Of a stretch of DNA of 64,000 nt, positions 1 to 8,498 are shown piece after piece. The notes under the pieces were generated by a model. That model was not told where the DNA came from. It saw only the letters and a list, made by a program, of their open reading frames with translations, and did not search any database. Source of the stretch: Noviherbaspirillum saxi (GTDB lineage: Bacteria; Pseudomonadota; Gammaproteobacteria; Burkholderiales; Burkholderiaceae_D); assembly GCF_003591035.1 (NCBI RefSeq), contig NZ_QYUO01000001.1:248001-312000 (forward strand), written 5' to 3'. Positions within the stretch are counted from its first letter, which is position 1. Every line of letters begins with the position of its first letter. Both the position numbers and the translations under genes were made by a program.

Positions 1-1299
1 AATCGTCAGCAAGGGCGTTTTCGGCGACAGCTTTTCCGCCTTGACCGCCGTACCGAACCATGCGCGAATCTGATCGGATGGGACCGGCGACGATAGCGAC
101 CATGTCAGTTCATGATTGCTCAGTTCGGCGGCAAGCTGGTTCTTGCCATTTTCAAATTCCACCACGCGCACCGTGTCGCCGGCGTTGACGCGCCAGTTGA
201 AAGCGCCGGCCGCAAACTTGACCGTTGCCGTGTAGTCATACCGTTTGCTGAAAGTTTGCGCGCCGAGCCGGGCACTGTCGCCGCCGCTCCATTCCGGCCA
301 TTCGTCGAGCACCTTGGTCCGATACCAGCCTTCGTCGGTTTCGATCAGCCAGGTGAAGCCGCCGCGCGGATTGTGCATCAGGTATTCGGTCCAGCTTTCG
401 CCTTCATCGTCGCTGCGCGTCATCACGCCGATGATTTCATGCGAGGCGTTGCCGATCTTCGCACTGGCGCCCAGTTCCAGCGTCGTGCTGGCTGCGGCCA
501 TCCGGTGTCCTGCCTCCAGCACGATGGCTACCCGGGTCGTGGTATCGACCTGCGAACGGCAGCTTGGACAAATAATTTCGCGCGTGACGCCCGGTACGAA
601 GCGTACGCCGCTGCCGCAGGAAGGGCAGGCCAGCGCGTCAACCTTTTGCCGGATCTTGCCGGCGCTGTCGCGCACCGTGTCGTCATCGCGCAGCAGTTGG
701 CATTGCAGCTGTTCCAGCGTCACGCTGTTGCCGGCATAGATGGCCGGCCGTTCCGATTCCGAATAATCGAGCGTCAGAAAACTCTTGTCGCGACGGAAGT
801 CGGCGACCTTCGCCTGCCAGCCTGCGCCGACGCGGTAAGGCAACTCGCCTTCGCCGCCGGTGCATTCCGCGCTGCGGATATCGGATGCGATGAAGTTCTG
901 GCCGAGGATGGGATAGGCATGTCCCGGCTGCAGTTCGTCGAAGGCCGGCAATGCGCGTTCATCCTGCTTTTCAAAGGTCAGCGTGTACTGGCCGGAGGCA
1001 TCCGACAGCCATGCCGGACGGCCATCGTCGAAGTACACATACCATTCGTTCCAGATGCCTTCCGCGTAACGCAGCTGAATGCGGCCAATGACGGTGAACG
1101 CGACCTTGCCGTATTGCCCGGCGGTGCCGATCTGCAGCGGCGAATAATCTTCCAGCACGGCCGACATGCGGCCCATGTCCTTGACCGCGTCCGCATCCTT
1201 GAGCACGGTGGTCTTGCAATACTCGCATACCGCCATGACCGAGGCATGCGATTTGAAGATAACCGACGCGCCGCAGCTCGGGCAGGAAACATTCTGCAT
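1..1299 (-). CDS. DUF4178 zinc-ribbon protein (3' end outside window)
   Basis: The frame is open from an ATG at 1299 to the window edge, giving 433 codons and no stop. The protein begins MQNVSCPSCGASV and carries two zinc-ribbon-like pairs: CPSC/CEYC near residues 6-27, and CPSC/CPSC near residues 225-247. Each is followed by a beta-rich region of the kind seen in DUF4178 proteins (for example a WNEWYVYFDDG stretch near residue 80 and a matching WTEYLMHNPRGG stretch later), so the domain appears twice. It lies 11 bp downstream of the SPFH gene on the same strand and is probably in one operon with the SPFH and DUF350 genes. The function of DUF4178 is not known to me. No signal peptide is visible, so a cytoplasmic or membrane-peripheral role is likely. 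Confidence 0.8.
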   Translation of the reverse strand, partial: MQNVSCPSCGASVIFKSHASVMAVCEYCKTTVLKDADAVKDMGRMSAVLEDYSPLQIGTAGQYGKVAFTVIGRIQLRYAEGIWNEWYVYFDDGRPAWLSDASGQYTLTFEKQDERALPAFDELQPGHAYPILGQNFIASDIRSAECTGGEGELPYRVGAGWQAKVADFRRDKSFLTLDYSESERPAIYAGNSVTLEQLQCQLLRDDDTVRDSAGKIRQKVDALACPSCGSGVRFVPGVTREIICPSCRSQVDTTTRVAIVLEAGHRMAAASTTLELGASAKIGNASHEIIGVMTRSDDEGESWTEYLMHNPRGGFTWLIETDEGWYRTKVLDEWPEWSGGDSARLGAQTFSKRYDYTATVKFAAGAFNWRVNAGDTVRVVEFENGKNQLAAELSNHELTWSLSSPVPSDQIRAWFGTAVKAEKLSPKTPLLTI

Positions 1300-1310
1300 C
1301 TACACGCGCC

Positions 1311-2363
1311 CTAGCCGATCAATTTTTGCAGTACTTTCGCCTTGGCGTCGTCATAGTCGCTTTGCGAGATCAAGCCTTTGTCGAGCAAGCCTTTCAGTTT
1401 TTCGAGGCGGGCTTCCAGCGAATCCTCGGCTGGCTGCACCGGAGTTGCAGCGGCCGCTGGCGCGGCAGGAGCAGCAGCAGGAGCAGGTGCGCCCGCGCCC
1501 AGACCTTGCGCCATCACCTGACCGACCGCCATCCCGGCCGACAGGCCGGCGCCGAGACCGGCCAGCCCGCCTTCGTTTTGCGCGGCCAGCGGAATCGCTT
1601 CTGCGGTCTGGAAACGGGTAAAGCCTTCCATCTTGCCCGCGCTGAGGCCGCCTTTCATGCCGGCGCCGATGCGTGCATCGAGCGCCTGCTGCAATTCATC
1701 CGGCAGGCTGATACTGCCGACATTGAATTCGTCGAGCGCAAGGCCATAGCGCGCGAAGGCGGTACCGAGGTCGCCCTTGACCTGCTGCGCCATCAGCGCC
1801 TGGTTGGCCGCCATGTCGAGGAAGGGAATATTGGATGCGCCGAGCGAAGTCGCCATCGTCGACAGCATGATCCCTTGCAACTGGGCTTCGACATCGTCGC
1901 GCGTATAGATTTCGCGGGTGCCGCATAGCTCGGTGAAGAACAGTTTTGGATCGGCCACGCGATACGAAAACATGCCGAATGCGCGAATGCGCACCATGTC
2001 GAAATCCTTGTCGCGGATCGTGATCGGCTGCGGTGTTCCCCATTTGCGGCCGGTCTGGATGCGGGTGCTGAAGAAAAACACATCGGCCTTGAATGGCGAT
2101 TCGAACAGCTTGTCCCAGTTGCGCAGATAGGTCAGCACCGGCAGCGTGCGGGTGGTGAGCGTGTAATTGCCGGGACCGAAGACATCGGCGATCTGGCCTT
2201 CATTGACGAATACCGCGATCTGCGATTCGCGCACGGTCAGTGCCGCGCCATTCTGGATTTCAAACCCCTCCATCGGAAAGCGCCAGGACAGCACGCCTTC
2301 GGCATCCTCGTTCCATTGCAGGACATCGATGAATTGTTTCTTGATGAAAGAAAAAACGCTCAT
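1311..2363 (-). CDS. SPFH-domain protein with C-terminal SHOCT segment
   Basis: The product is 350 aa. The start at 2363 (MSVFSFIKKQFIDVLQW) follows an AAGGA ribosome site in frame; the reading frame extends further upstream but runs into the DUF350 gene. Residues about 20-270 match the YdjI-like SPFH family often annotated as 'virion core protein'. An Ala/Pro-rich linker then leads to a C-terminal SHOCT-like helix pair (EARLEKLKGLLDKGLISQSDY) at about residues 315-350. SPFH proteins form membrane-associated rings or scaffolds. There is no N-terminal membrane segment, so membrane association may depend on partners such as the adjacent DUF350 protein, 26 bp upstream. The exact role is unknown. 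Confidence 0.85.
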   Translation of the reverse strand: MSVFSFIKKQFIDVLQWNEDAEGVLSWRFPMEGFEIQNGAALTVRESQIAVFVNEGQIADVFGPGNYTLTTRTLPVLTYLRNWDKLFESPFKADVFFFSTRIQTGRKWGTPQPITIRDKDFDMVRIRAFGMFSYRVADPKLFFTELCGTREIYTRDDVEAQLQGIMLSTMATSLGASNIPFLDMAANQALMAQQVKGDLGTAFARYGLALDEFNVGSISLPDELQQALDARIGAGMKGGLSAGKMEGFTRFQTAEAIPLAAQNEGGLAGLGAGLSAGMAVGQVMAQGLGAGAPAPAAAPAAPAAAATPVQPAEDSLEARLEKLKGLLDKGLISQSDYDDAKAKVLQKLIG

Positions 2364-2389
2364 GATGGGTATCCTTGGCTGGTTGCTGA

Positions 2390-2785
2390 TCAGGAAATGC
2401 AGGCGGCGTTGATCGCGCCGACCGAGAGGGAAATCGCGCCGAGCATGCCGCCGAAGGCGATGTTGCCCGATTCGATGTGTTCTTTCGAAATGCGCATCAG
2501 CTTGGTGGTAACGATATACGCCAGCAGCTGCACCGCCAGCGCGCCTATGGTCCAGAGCACGAAAGGCACGATGCTGGAGGTATGCAGTATGCAGGACGCA
2601 ACCGTCAGTGAAAAGCCGAGCATCGCGCCGCCCAGCGACAGCGCGGCCGCGCAATTGCCCTGGCGGATCAGCAATACTTCGTTGAAAGGCGTGACGCGGG
2701 TATAGACCACAAAGAAAAAAACCAGCAGGATGCCGGCAGTCAGCAGATAAATGAGATAGTTGGCAAACGCGGGTAGAGTATTCAT
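2390..2785 (-). CDS. DUF350 (YjfL-type) inner membrane protein
   Basis: The product is 131 aa with about four hydrophobic segments (near residues 8-28, 48-70, 75-95 and 108-130), typical of the DUF350 family in length and layout. It is the first gene of the leftward unit DUF350-SPFH-DUF4178 and faces the aminopropyltransferase gene across 143 bp. DUF350 proteins recur next to SPFH, DUF4178 and polyamine genes, but no biochemical role is established. The membrane location is well supported; function is inference from context. Confidence 0.85.
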   Translation of the reverse strand: MNTLPAFANYLIYLLTAGILLVFFFVVYTRVTPFNEVLLIRQGNCAAALSLGGAMLGFSLTVASCILHTSSIVPFVLWTIGALAVQLLAYIVTTKLMRISKEHIESGNIAFGGMLGAISLSVGAINAACIS

Positions 2786-2870
2786 CGCTGGATAGTCATC
2801 GCTCGGGAATTTGGCTTGCCAATATACTAATCCAATTATTACCTCTGTCCAGCATTTTCCAGAGCATCGT

Positions 2871-2891
2871 TAATTCATCGCTAATTCATCG
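2871..2891. repeat. 11-bp direct repeat in the divergent promoter region
   Basis: The decamer TAATTCATCG occurs at 2871-2880 and again at 2882-2891, one helical turn apart. It lies just upstream of the aminopropyltransferase start in the 143-bp gap between the two divergent units. A TATACT at about 2824-2829 in the same gap could be a -10 element. The direct repeat could be a regulator site or a chance duplication. Confidence 0.4.
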
Positions 2892-2928
2892 ATTTCACAA
2901 GCCTACGGCCCCGCCACTGCCCGCATTC

Positions 2929-4440
2929 ATGAGCAAGCATATCCTGATCCTTTCCGTCTTCGTGGTCGCGTCCTGCGGCCTGGCTTACGAGCTGATCGCC
3001 GGCGCGCTGTCGAGCTATCTGCTCGGGGATTCGATCTTCCAGTTCTCGACCATCATCGGCTGCTATCTGTTTGCGATGGGCGTCGGCGCGCATCTGTCCA
3101 AGTACGTGAAGGACGAGGATGTGCTGGCGCGCTTCATCGATATCGAACTGGCGGTGGGCTTGGTCGGCGGCCTGTCGGCGGCGGTGCTGTTCCTGACCTA
3201 TGCATGGATGGGCGCGCCGTTCCGGACCATGCTGTATGTGCTGGTATTTCTGGTAGGGATGTTTGTCGGCACCGAAGTGCCGCTGGTAATGCGCGCGCTG
3301 AATGCACGGCAAACCAGCTTCAGCGAATTGGTGAGCAAGGTGTTGACCTTCGATTACCTGGGCGCGCTTGCCGTATCGGTATTGTTTCCGCTGGTGCTGG
3401 CGCCGCATCTCGGGCTGGTGCGCACCGGCTTCCTGTTCGGCATGTTCAATGTCGGCGTTGCGTGCTGGACGATCCATGCATTCCGCCGCGAATTGCGCGA
3501 TGTCGGCGCGCGGATGCTGCGTGCCAGCGCCGTGTTGTTTGTGCTGGCCGGCGGCTTCGCCGCATCTGATCGTCTGGTGGTGTGGGGCGAGCATGGATTG
3601 TTCGGCGACGACATCGTTTTTTCCACATCGACGCCGTATCAGCGGCTGGTGATCACCAAATGGAAAGACGATCTCCGGCTCTACATCAACGGCAACCTGC
3701 AATTCTCGTCGCGCGATGAATACCGTTATCACGAAGCGCTGGTGCATCCGGCATTGGAGTCTCTGCCTTGGGCACGCTCGGTGATGATACTCGGCGGCGG
3801 CGACGGGCTGGCACTGCGCGAAGTGCTGCGCTATCCGAATATCCGTCATGTGACGCTGGTCGACCTCGACCCCGCGATGACCGAGGCGTTCGGCAGCCGT
3901 GAAGAACTGGTGCGTCTCAATCATGCGTCGCTGCGCGACCCGCGCGTCACGGTGATCAATACCGATGCGGCGCTGTGGCTGCAAAACACCGACCAGGTAT
4001 TCGATGCGGCGATCATCGACTTTCCCGACCCGTCGAGCTTCGCGCTCGGCAAGCTGTATTCGGTGCCTTTTTATAGCATGTTGAAAAAACATGTGGCCGC
4101 ACGCGGCTTGGTCGCGGTCCAGTCGACCTCGCCGTTTTTTGCCCCGCATGCCTACTGGACCGTCGATGCGACACTGCGCGAAGCGGGTTTCCAGACCTCG
4201 CCCTACCATGTGTATGTGCCCTCGTTCGGCGAATGGGGTTTCATCATGGCGGCGCCGCAGCAGAAATTTGCAGCGCCCAGCCAATACCGTTTGACGATGC
4301 GTTACCTGAACGGCGAAACGACGAAGGAAATGTTTACCTTCCCGCCCGACATGCCGCGCCTCGACATGCCGCCGAACCGGCTCGATACCCAATCCCTGGT
4401 CCAGCAATTCGAGCGCGACTGGCGGCAGGCGGTGCGCTGA
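2929..4440 (+). CDS. Membrane-anchored polyamine aminopropyltransferase (spermidine synthase-like)
   Basis: The product is 503 aa. Roughly residues 1-215 form about seven transmembrane segments, followed by a spermidine synthase fold. The SAM-binding glycine motif ILGGGDGLALREVL lies near residue 288, then the acidic strand VTLVDLDPAM, and DAAIIDFPDPSSFALGKLYS supplies the Asp/Pro catalytic-loop region. Enzymes of this family move the aminopropyl group from decarboxylated SAM to an amine. Long proteins with an N-terminal membrane domain fused to this fold are a recognised subgroup, whose substrate is often untested. The gene ends in TGATG overlap with the amine oxidase gene, so the two are translationally coupled. 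No SAM decarboxylase is visible in the window. Confidence 0.88.
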   Translation: MSKHILILSVFVVASCGLAYELIAGALSSYLLGDSIFQFSTIIGCYLFAMGVGAHLSKYVKDEDVLARFIDIELAVGLVGGLSAAVLFLTYAWMGAPFRTMLYVLVFLVGMFVGTEVPLVMRALNARQTSFSELVSKVLTFDYLGALAVSVLFPLVLAPHLGLVRTGFLFGMFNVGVACWTIHAFRRELRDVGARMLRASAVLFVLAGGFAASDRLVVWGEHGLFGDDIVFSTSTPYQRLVITKWKDDLRLYINGNLQFSSRDEYRYHEALVHPALESLPWARSVMILGGGDGLALREVLRYPNIRHVTLVDLDPAMTEAFGSREELVRLNHASLRDPRVTVINTDAALWLQNTDQVFDAAIIDFPDPSSFALGKLYSVPFYSMLKKHVAARGLVAVQSTSPFFAPHAYWTVDATLREAGFQTSPYHVYVPSFGEWGFIMAAPQQKFAAPSQYRLTMRYLNGETTKEMFTFPPDMPRLDMPPNRLDTQSLVQQFERDWRQAVR

Positions 4441-6056
4441 TGCAAAGGCGGTCCTTTTTGCTGGGGGCAGGCGCGGTCGCCGCGCTCGGTTCCGTGGCCG
4501 GCTATTGGCGCTGGCAGGAAATCACGCCGTCCATTCACATGCCGGGCATGCAGCAAGGGCATTTCCTGCGCGATCTTGCGCGCGATCGTCGTGCCTTGCC
4601 GCCGCCTTCGTATGCAATCGACACCGATGTCGTGATCCTGGGTTCCGGCATTGCAGGACTGACCACCGCATGGAAGTTGCGCAAGGAAGGGCACAGCGAC
4701 TTTGTGATGGTCGACGGACCTCAACCCTATGGCAATGCCGCCGGCGGCAGTCATGGCGACCTTGCCTATCCGACCGGCGCGCATTACCTGCCGTTGCCCA
4801 CGCGCGACGCGTTCCATGTGCGCGAAATGCTGCATGACCTCGGGATATTACTGCGCAATCCCTCGGCCGAACGCCCGTATTACGACGAACGTTTCATCCT
4901 GCATGCGCCGCAGGACCGCATATTGTTCGATGGCAGCTGGCAGGAAGGCTTGATTCCGAAAGATGGCGTACCGCAATGGGAACTGGATGAGCATGAACGC
5001 TTTTTCCAGGCAATGGCGCACCTGAAAGCGACGCGCGGTGCCGATGGCAAACCATTGTTCGTACTGCCCAGCGCCCTGTCGTCCAGCGATCCCGCATGGC
5101 AGGCCCTTGACCGGATCAGCTTCCGGCAATGGCTAGAGCAGGCCGGCTACAAGTCGCCGACCTTGCACTGGTATCTCGACTACACCTGTCGCGACGACTA
5201 CGGAACCGGCTATGAACAGACTTCCGCTTGGGCGGGACTGCACTATAGCTGCAGCCGGGATGGTCTGGCGGAAAACGCAGCCACCGGCGAATGGCTAACC
5301 TGGCCTGGAGGTTTGCAGCCCATCGCCTCCGCATTGAGTGATAAGGCCGGCAAGCAGCGCAAGGATGCCAGCGTGGCGACATTGAAGCCGAATGGAAAAC
5401 GGGTCGAAGTCCTCTGTGTCGAGTTCGTGAACGGACAGCCACGCAGCTTTCTTGTGCATGCGCGAAAGGCCGTATGCGCAATGCCGCTGTTCGTTGCGGC
5501 GGGAATCGTTGATGCAATCCGGGACTACGGCTTCGATCCTGCCGCGCACATGCCCGCCTATGCGCCATGGATGGTGACCAATTTCCTGATGCGTTCCTTT
5601 CCACGAGAGAAGGCCGAAGCGCCACTATCTTGGGATAACGTCGTATATCAGGGCAAGGGATTAGGTTATGTCGTGTCGACGCATCAGGATATCCGCGTGA
5701 CGCCTCCAGAAAAGACTGTATTCAGTGCCTACATGGCCCTATCGCGCCATACACCGGACGACGGCCGCAAGTGGCTGGATACGGCGTCGCCGGATGAATT
5801 GCTTGCGCTTGCGGCAAGCGATCTCGAAGCGGCCTACGGCGCAGAATTCGGCAGGTATGTCGAGCATGCGGATATCACGTTGCGGCCCCATGCCATGTGC
5901 TCGCCGCGCCCCGGGTTCCGTTCCAATGCCGGCTTGCGTGCCTTGCGCGAGACCGACGGTTCCGTACTTTTTGCACATAGCGACCTGTCGGGGTTCTCAG
6001 TGTTCGAGGAGGCGGCGTGGTGGGGATACCGGGCGGCGCTGAAGCTGCTTGGATAG
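4440..6056 (+). CDS. Tat-exported FAD-dependent amine oxidase-like protein
   Basis: The product is 538 aa from the ATG at 4440, which overlaps the TGA of the preceding gene; the frame is open further upstream but that part is inside the aminopropyltransferase gene. The N-terminus MQRRSFLLGAGAVAALGSVAG is a twin-arginine signal. A Rossmann FAD motif (VVILGSGIAGLTTAWKL) begins near residue 63, with a closing FAD segment near the C-terminus (VLFAHSDLSGFSVFEEAAWWG). The family includes monoamine and polyamine oxidases, so together with the coupled upstream gene it may oxidise a periplasmic polyamine. The substrate is not shown by the sequence. A decayed copy of its C-terminal part lies at 7397-7569. 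Confidence 0.85.
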   Translation: MQRRSFLLGAGAVAALGSVAGYWRWQEITPSIHMPGMQQGHFLRDLARDRRALPPPSYAIDTDVVILGSGIAGLTTAWKLRKEGHSDFVMVDGPQPYGNAAGGSHGDLAYPTGAHYLPLPTRDAFHVREMLHDLGILLRNPSAERPYYDERFILHAPQDRILFDGSWQEGLIPKDGVPQWELDEHERFFQAMAHLKATRGADGKPLFVLPSALSSSDPAWQALDRISFRQWLEQAGYKSPTLHWYLDYTCRDDYGTGYEQTSAWAGLHYSCSRDGLAENAATGEWLTWPGGLQPIASALSDKAGKQRKDASVATLKPNGKRVEVLCVEFVNGQPRSFLVHARKAVCAMPLFVAAGIVDAIRDYGFDPAAHMPAYAPWMVTNFLMRSFPREKAEAPLSWDNVVYQGKGLGYVVSTHQDIRVTPPEKTVFSAYMALSRHTPDDGRKWLDTASPDELLALAASDLEAAYGAEFGRYVEHADITLRPHAMCSPRPGFRSNAGLRALRETDGSVLFAHSDLSGFSVFEEAAWWGYRAALKLLG

Positions 6057-6146
6057 CGGTGAAGCCCACGGCCATCGTGACCGTTGACATCCGTAACCCG
6101 AGTACGATAGTCTTCTTTTGGTGCAATTTTGATAACTTTATTCGCG

Positions 6147-6623
6147 ATGGTACTGCCGCTGAAATTCATAAAGAAAGCTCTTCCTGCTATAGCCGCCTTG
6201 CCGATCATATTTTTCGGTTTCCTGTACTACGCGTTTCATGAAGAAAACTCGTATCCGCAAGCGCATTCGATTGATTTCTATCTAAAGTTGTCATCTGTGA
6301 TCCGCAACGTCCCAGTCCTTGACGTTATAGGAACTCCTCAATATTTCTCCAGCACGGGAGATGGGCCAAAGCCACCGGAGTCCACGATCTGGTACACCAC
6401 TAGCGAAAAGAGCGAACAGTCGCTCGCCATCAAGATCAACGCGTACTTGCGGGAGCAAGGCTTTGCGCCGTATACATCCCAAACCCTTAACGTGCCGATA
6501 GGTGACAAAAAAACGGTTTACCAGGCCACGTTCATCAATCGCGACAGAGAATCCCTTGAATTCATTATTAGTTCCTTACCAATGTCGAACAATTTGGAAG
6601 TTAGCGTTACGCACTTTAATTAG
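6147..6623 (+). CDS. Hypothetical membrane-anchored protein
   Basis: The product is 158 aa from the ATG at 6147; a TTG at 6129 in the same frame is an alternative start and neither has a strong ribosome site. A hydrophobic segment at about residues 10-30 looks like a signal anchor, and the rest is soluble. I do not recognise a family. Base composition is visibly more AT-rich than the flanking genes. With the next gene it fills the space between the intact amine oxidase gene and a decayed amine oxidase fragment, which suggests insertion or rearrangement. Confidence 0.6.
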   Translation: MVLPLKFIKKALPAIAALPIIFFGFLYYAFHEENSYPQAHSIDFYLKLSSVIRNVPVLDVIGTPQYFSSTGDGPKPPESTIWYTTSEKSEQSLAIKINAYLREQGFAPYTSQTLNVPIGDKKTVYQATFINRDRESLEFIISSLPMSNNLEVSVTHFN

Positions 6624-6691
6624 TGTCCTGATGCCTAAATCGACTGAATAAAAGCGAACCTACGAAACAGTCCCTTGGGAAGGAAATTCAC

Positions 6692-7384
6692 ATGTCGAAA
6701 CGTGGTGACATTACCACCGGTCGCTTAATTTATACGTGCAATTGCGGCTGGATGGACTTAGGCCACATGCGGTCTTCAGAAACCCGACCACATGGAAGTG
6801 CACGATACTTATGGGAAGACGTGCTGCATGAGCGCGGGCTGACCATGCCTGTTTATCCGGGCAGTCACGTTATCGGATATAGGCAATCAATGACCCGCTT
6901 CGGCATCACCTCTGAGCACTTTAAGGCCTACTGGATTAAGAAAGGATTGACAGTAGCGCGAAGACAAGCGGTTGCCTTATCGGTCTTTATGGAAGTCACT
7001 CATGGTTTCGAAAGCCTTCAGCAAAAATATTCGCTTATCACGGACAGCGGATATAGTGAAGAAGACCTCGTGTCTAACTTGGTAGGGTTCTACAGTGTAG
7101 TGATGGGATTGAATTGGGCGGCTACGTGCAAACCTGTCTCGAAGGAAGCATCCTTTGCGATTTGGGATATGCACGGTTCTGTCGGATCACGTAAGAACCG
7201 ATCGTTTAAGCCCAATTTTTATCCGTGCAAGGAATGTAAAGACACTCATGGAATCGAAACTCCCAGTTTTCCGGCGATATTCAATGTAATTCAACCCGCA
7301 AGAAAGGAGATTGATTTCGGTGATGTAGGAAAGAATACTCTGGTTCCACGCCAGCTACAAACAGCTCTTTATCGTCATCTGTAA
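6692..7384 (+). CDS. Hypothetical protein with CNCGW motif
   Basis: The product is 230 aa, with a good ribosome site (AAGGAAATTCAC before the ATG). The N-terminus has the cysteine motif IYTCNCGWMDLGH; a second pair CKEC lies near residue 179. Together with nearby His residues these could form a metal site. There is no signal peptide. The middle region (ARRQAVALSVFMEVTHGFESLQ) is helical and followed by a conserved-looking DLVSNLVGFYSVVMGL stretch. I do not recognise the family with certainty. The gene is AT-rich compared with its surroundings and ends 13 bp before the decayed amine oxidase fragment. Confidence 0.65.
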   Translation: MSKRGDITTGRLIYTCNCGWMDLGHMRSSETRPHGSARYLWEDVLHERGLTMPVYPGSHVIGYRQSMTRFGITSEHFKAYWIKKGLTVARRQAVALSVFMEVTHGFESLQQKYSLITDSGYSEEDLVSNLVGFYSVVMGLNWAATCKPVSKEASFAIWDMHGSVGSRKNRSFKPNFYPCKECKDTHGIETPSFPAIFNVIQPARKEIDFGDVGKNTLVPRQLQTALYRHL

Positions 7385-7396
7385 TGTCAGCGGTAG

Positions 7397-7569
7397 GGCT
7401 GCAGTGTCATAGTATCGACGCACTCGGATATTCGCGTCACGTCGGCAAAGAAAACCGTATTCACCGCATACATGGCCTTGGCCGACAGCAAGCCGGAAGA
7501 CGACGGGAAGTGGCTGGACCGCGCGCCGAAGTCACGTTGCGTCCGCATGCGATGTGTTCGCCATGCCCC
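7397..7569 (+). pseudogene. Decayed fragment of a second amine oxidase gene
   Basis: Reading from 7397 gives VSTHSDIRVTSAKKTVFTAY and MALADSKPEDDGKWLD, which align with VSTHQDIRVTPPEKTVFSAY and MALSRHTPDDGRKWLD of the intact gene at about 5665-5785. The frame then breaks and resumes as EVTLRPHAMCSPCP, matching DITLRPHAMCSPRP at about 5870-5911, so about 80 bp is missing relative to the intact gene. There is no start codon, no 5' part and no FAD motif. It stops abruptly where the 7570-7679 inverted-repeat element begins. This is a direct pattern match; the two copies are clearly diverged. Confidence 0.8.
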
Positions 7570-7679
7570 GTCATCTCCACGAAAGTGGAGACCCATAACC
7601 CGCTTGCTCAATGCAGCGACCAAGATGTTCCTACTCGAAGCGCAACGTCGGCATGGGTGCCCGCTTTCACGAGCATGAC
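7570..7679. mobile_element. 110-bp miniature inverted-repeat element
   Basis: The left end is GTCATCTCCACGAAAGTGGA followed by GACCCA; the reverse complement of the right end is GTCATGCTCGTGAAAGCGGG followed by CACCCA. The two arms are therefore about 26 bp with several mismatches. The ends resemble the widely dispersed GTCATTCCCGCGAAAGCGGG intergenic repeat of proteobacteria. No transposase is encoded. It truncates the amine oxidase remnant. Confidence 0.7.
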
Positions 7680-7756
7680 GAGGGAAAAAAAGAAGCATCA
7701 TTGATGCTCAGGTACCCGCATGCAAACAACGCAATGTGACGCCGACTACGCCATAA

Positions 7757-7788
7757 ATAAAAAAAGCCCGCAGATAAAATCTGCGGGC
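7757..7788 (-). terminator. Rho-independent terminator of the DUF4148 gene
   Basis: A perfect 10-bp stem GCCCGCAGAT/ATCTGCGGGC with a 3-nt loop (7766-7788) is followed on the minus strand by a T-rich run (7757-7765). It lies about 100 bp downstream of the DUF4148 stop. Confidence 0.85.
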
Positions 7789-7891
7789 ATAAATCCAACT
7801 CTTGGAGAGAGTGGGGGAGACGCTTTACAGCAATGGCGGTCGGGCTTCGCGGCGACCGCCGGGCTCCGGCATCATGCCGGAGCAGCGAACC

Positions 7892-8281
7892 TTACTCGCC
7901 GGCGGGAACGCGCTTGTCTTGCGCCGCTGCCAGGGCTTCCTGGCGCACCTGGTCGCGGGTCTTGGTCGATGCGACGTTGATGAACTCGAAGAATTCCGGG
8001 GTGCGGTTGCCGGCATACTGGCCATCCGCCTGCGCTTTTTCCAGTTCGGCGCGCACTTCGGCGCGGGTCTTGGTGGAGGCAACGTTATTGAATTCGACGA
8101 ACTCGGTCTGGCGTGCGATCTGGCCGTTGGCATTGGCCTGGTTCATTTCAGCGATCACTTCAGCGCGGGTCTTGGTCGATACGAAGTTGCTGTGATCAAC
8201 GTAAGGATAGGTGTTGTCGGCCAAAGCAGAACCGGCAGCGGCAAAAACAGCAACAGCAGCAATCAGATTTTTCGCATTCAT
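7892..8281 (-). CDS. DUF4148 exported repeat protein
   Basis: The product is 129 aa with a clear signal peptide (MNAKNLIAAVAVFAAAGSALA, cut after residue 21). The mature part has three copies of a roughly 33-residue unit built on F(V/E)..STKTRAEV..E: STKTRAEVIAEM, STKTRAEVRAEL and STKTRDQVRQEA. This is the DUF4148 family, common in Burkholderiales as small periplasmic or secreted proteins of unknown role. It is monocistronic, with its own terminator downstream and 217 bp of apparently gene-free DNA on the other side. Confidence 0.88.
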   Translation of the reverse strand: MNAKNLIAAVAVFAAAGSALADNTYPYVDHSNFVSTKTRAEVIAEMNQANANGQIARQTEFVEFNNVASTKTRAEVRAELEKAQADGQYAGNRTPEFFEFINVASTKTRDQVRQEALAAAQDKRVPAGE

Positions 8282-8498
8282 GTTAATTCTCCAATAAGGT
8301 TAAATGACTCCGGGCTCATAGTGTTGTGAGTCCTTCGAGAGTCGCACTGCGTTGTGTGCTCATCGATGAAGCACAGTCTATCCATTGCGCGTGAGGAGAA
8401 AAACAGCGTATGCCGCAATGCACCATTTCGTTTTCAGAAATAATCGTCGGCAATCTGGATTTCTTCCTGTCGCGCTTCTCCTTGAAATCCCTGCAAAC

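Noticed and set aside
2881..4407. Open frame of 508 codons on the minus strand
   Set aside because: It is antisense to the aminopropyltransferase gene, rich in His/Arg/Gln with no recognisable domain, as expected for a shadow of a GC-rich gene.
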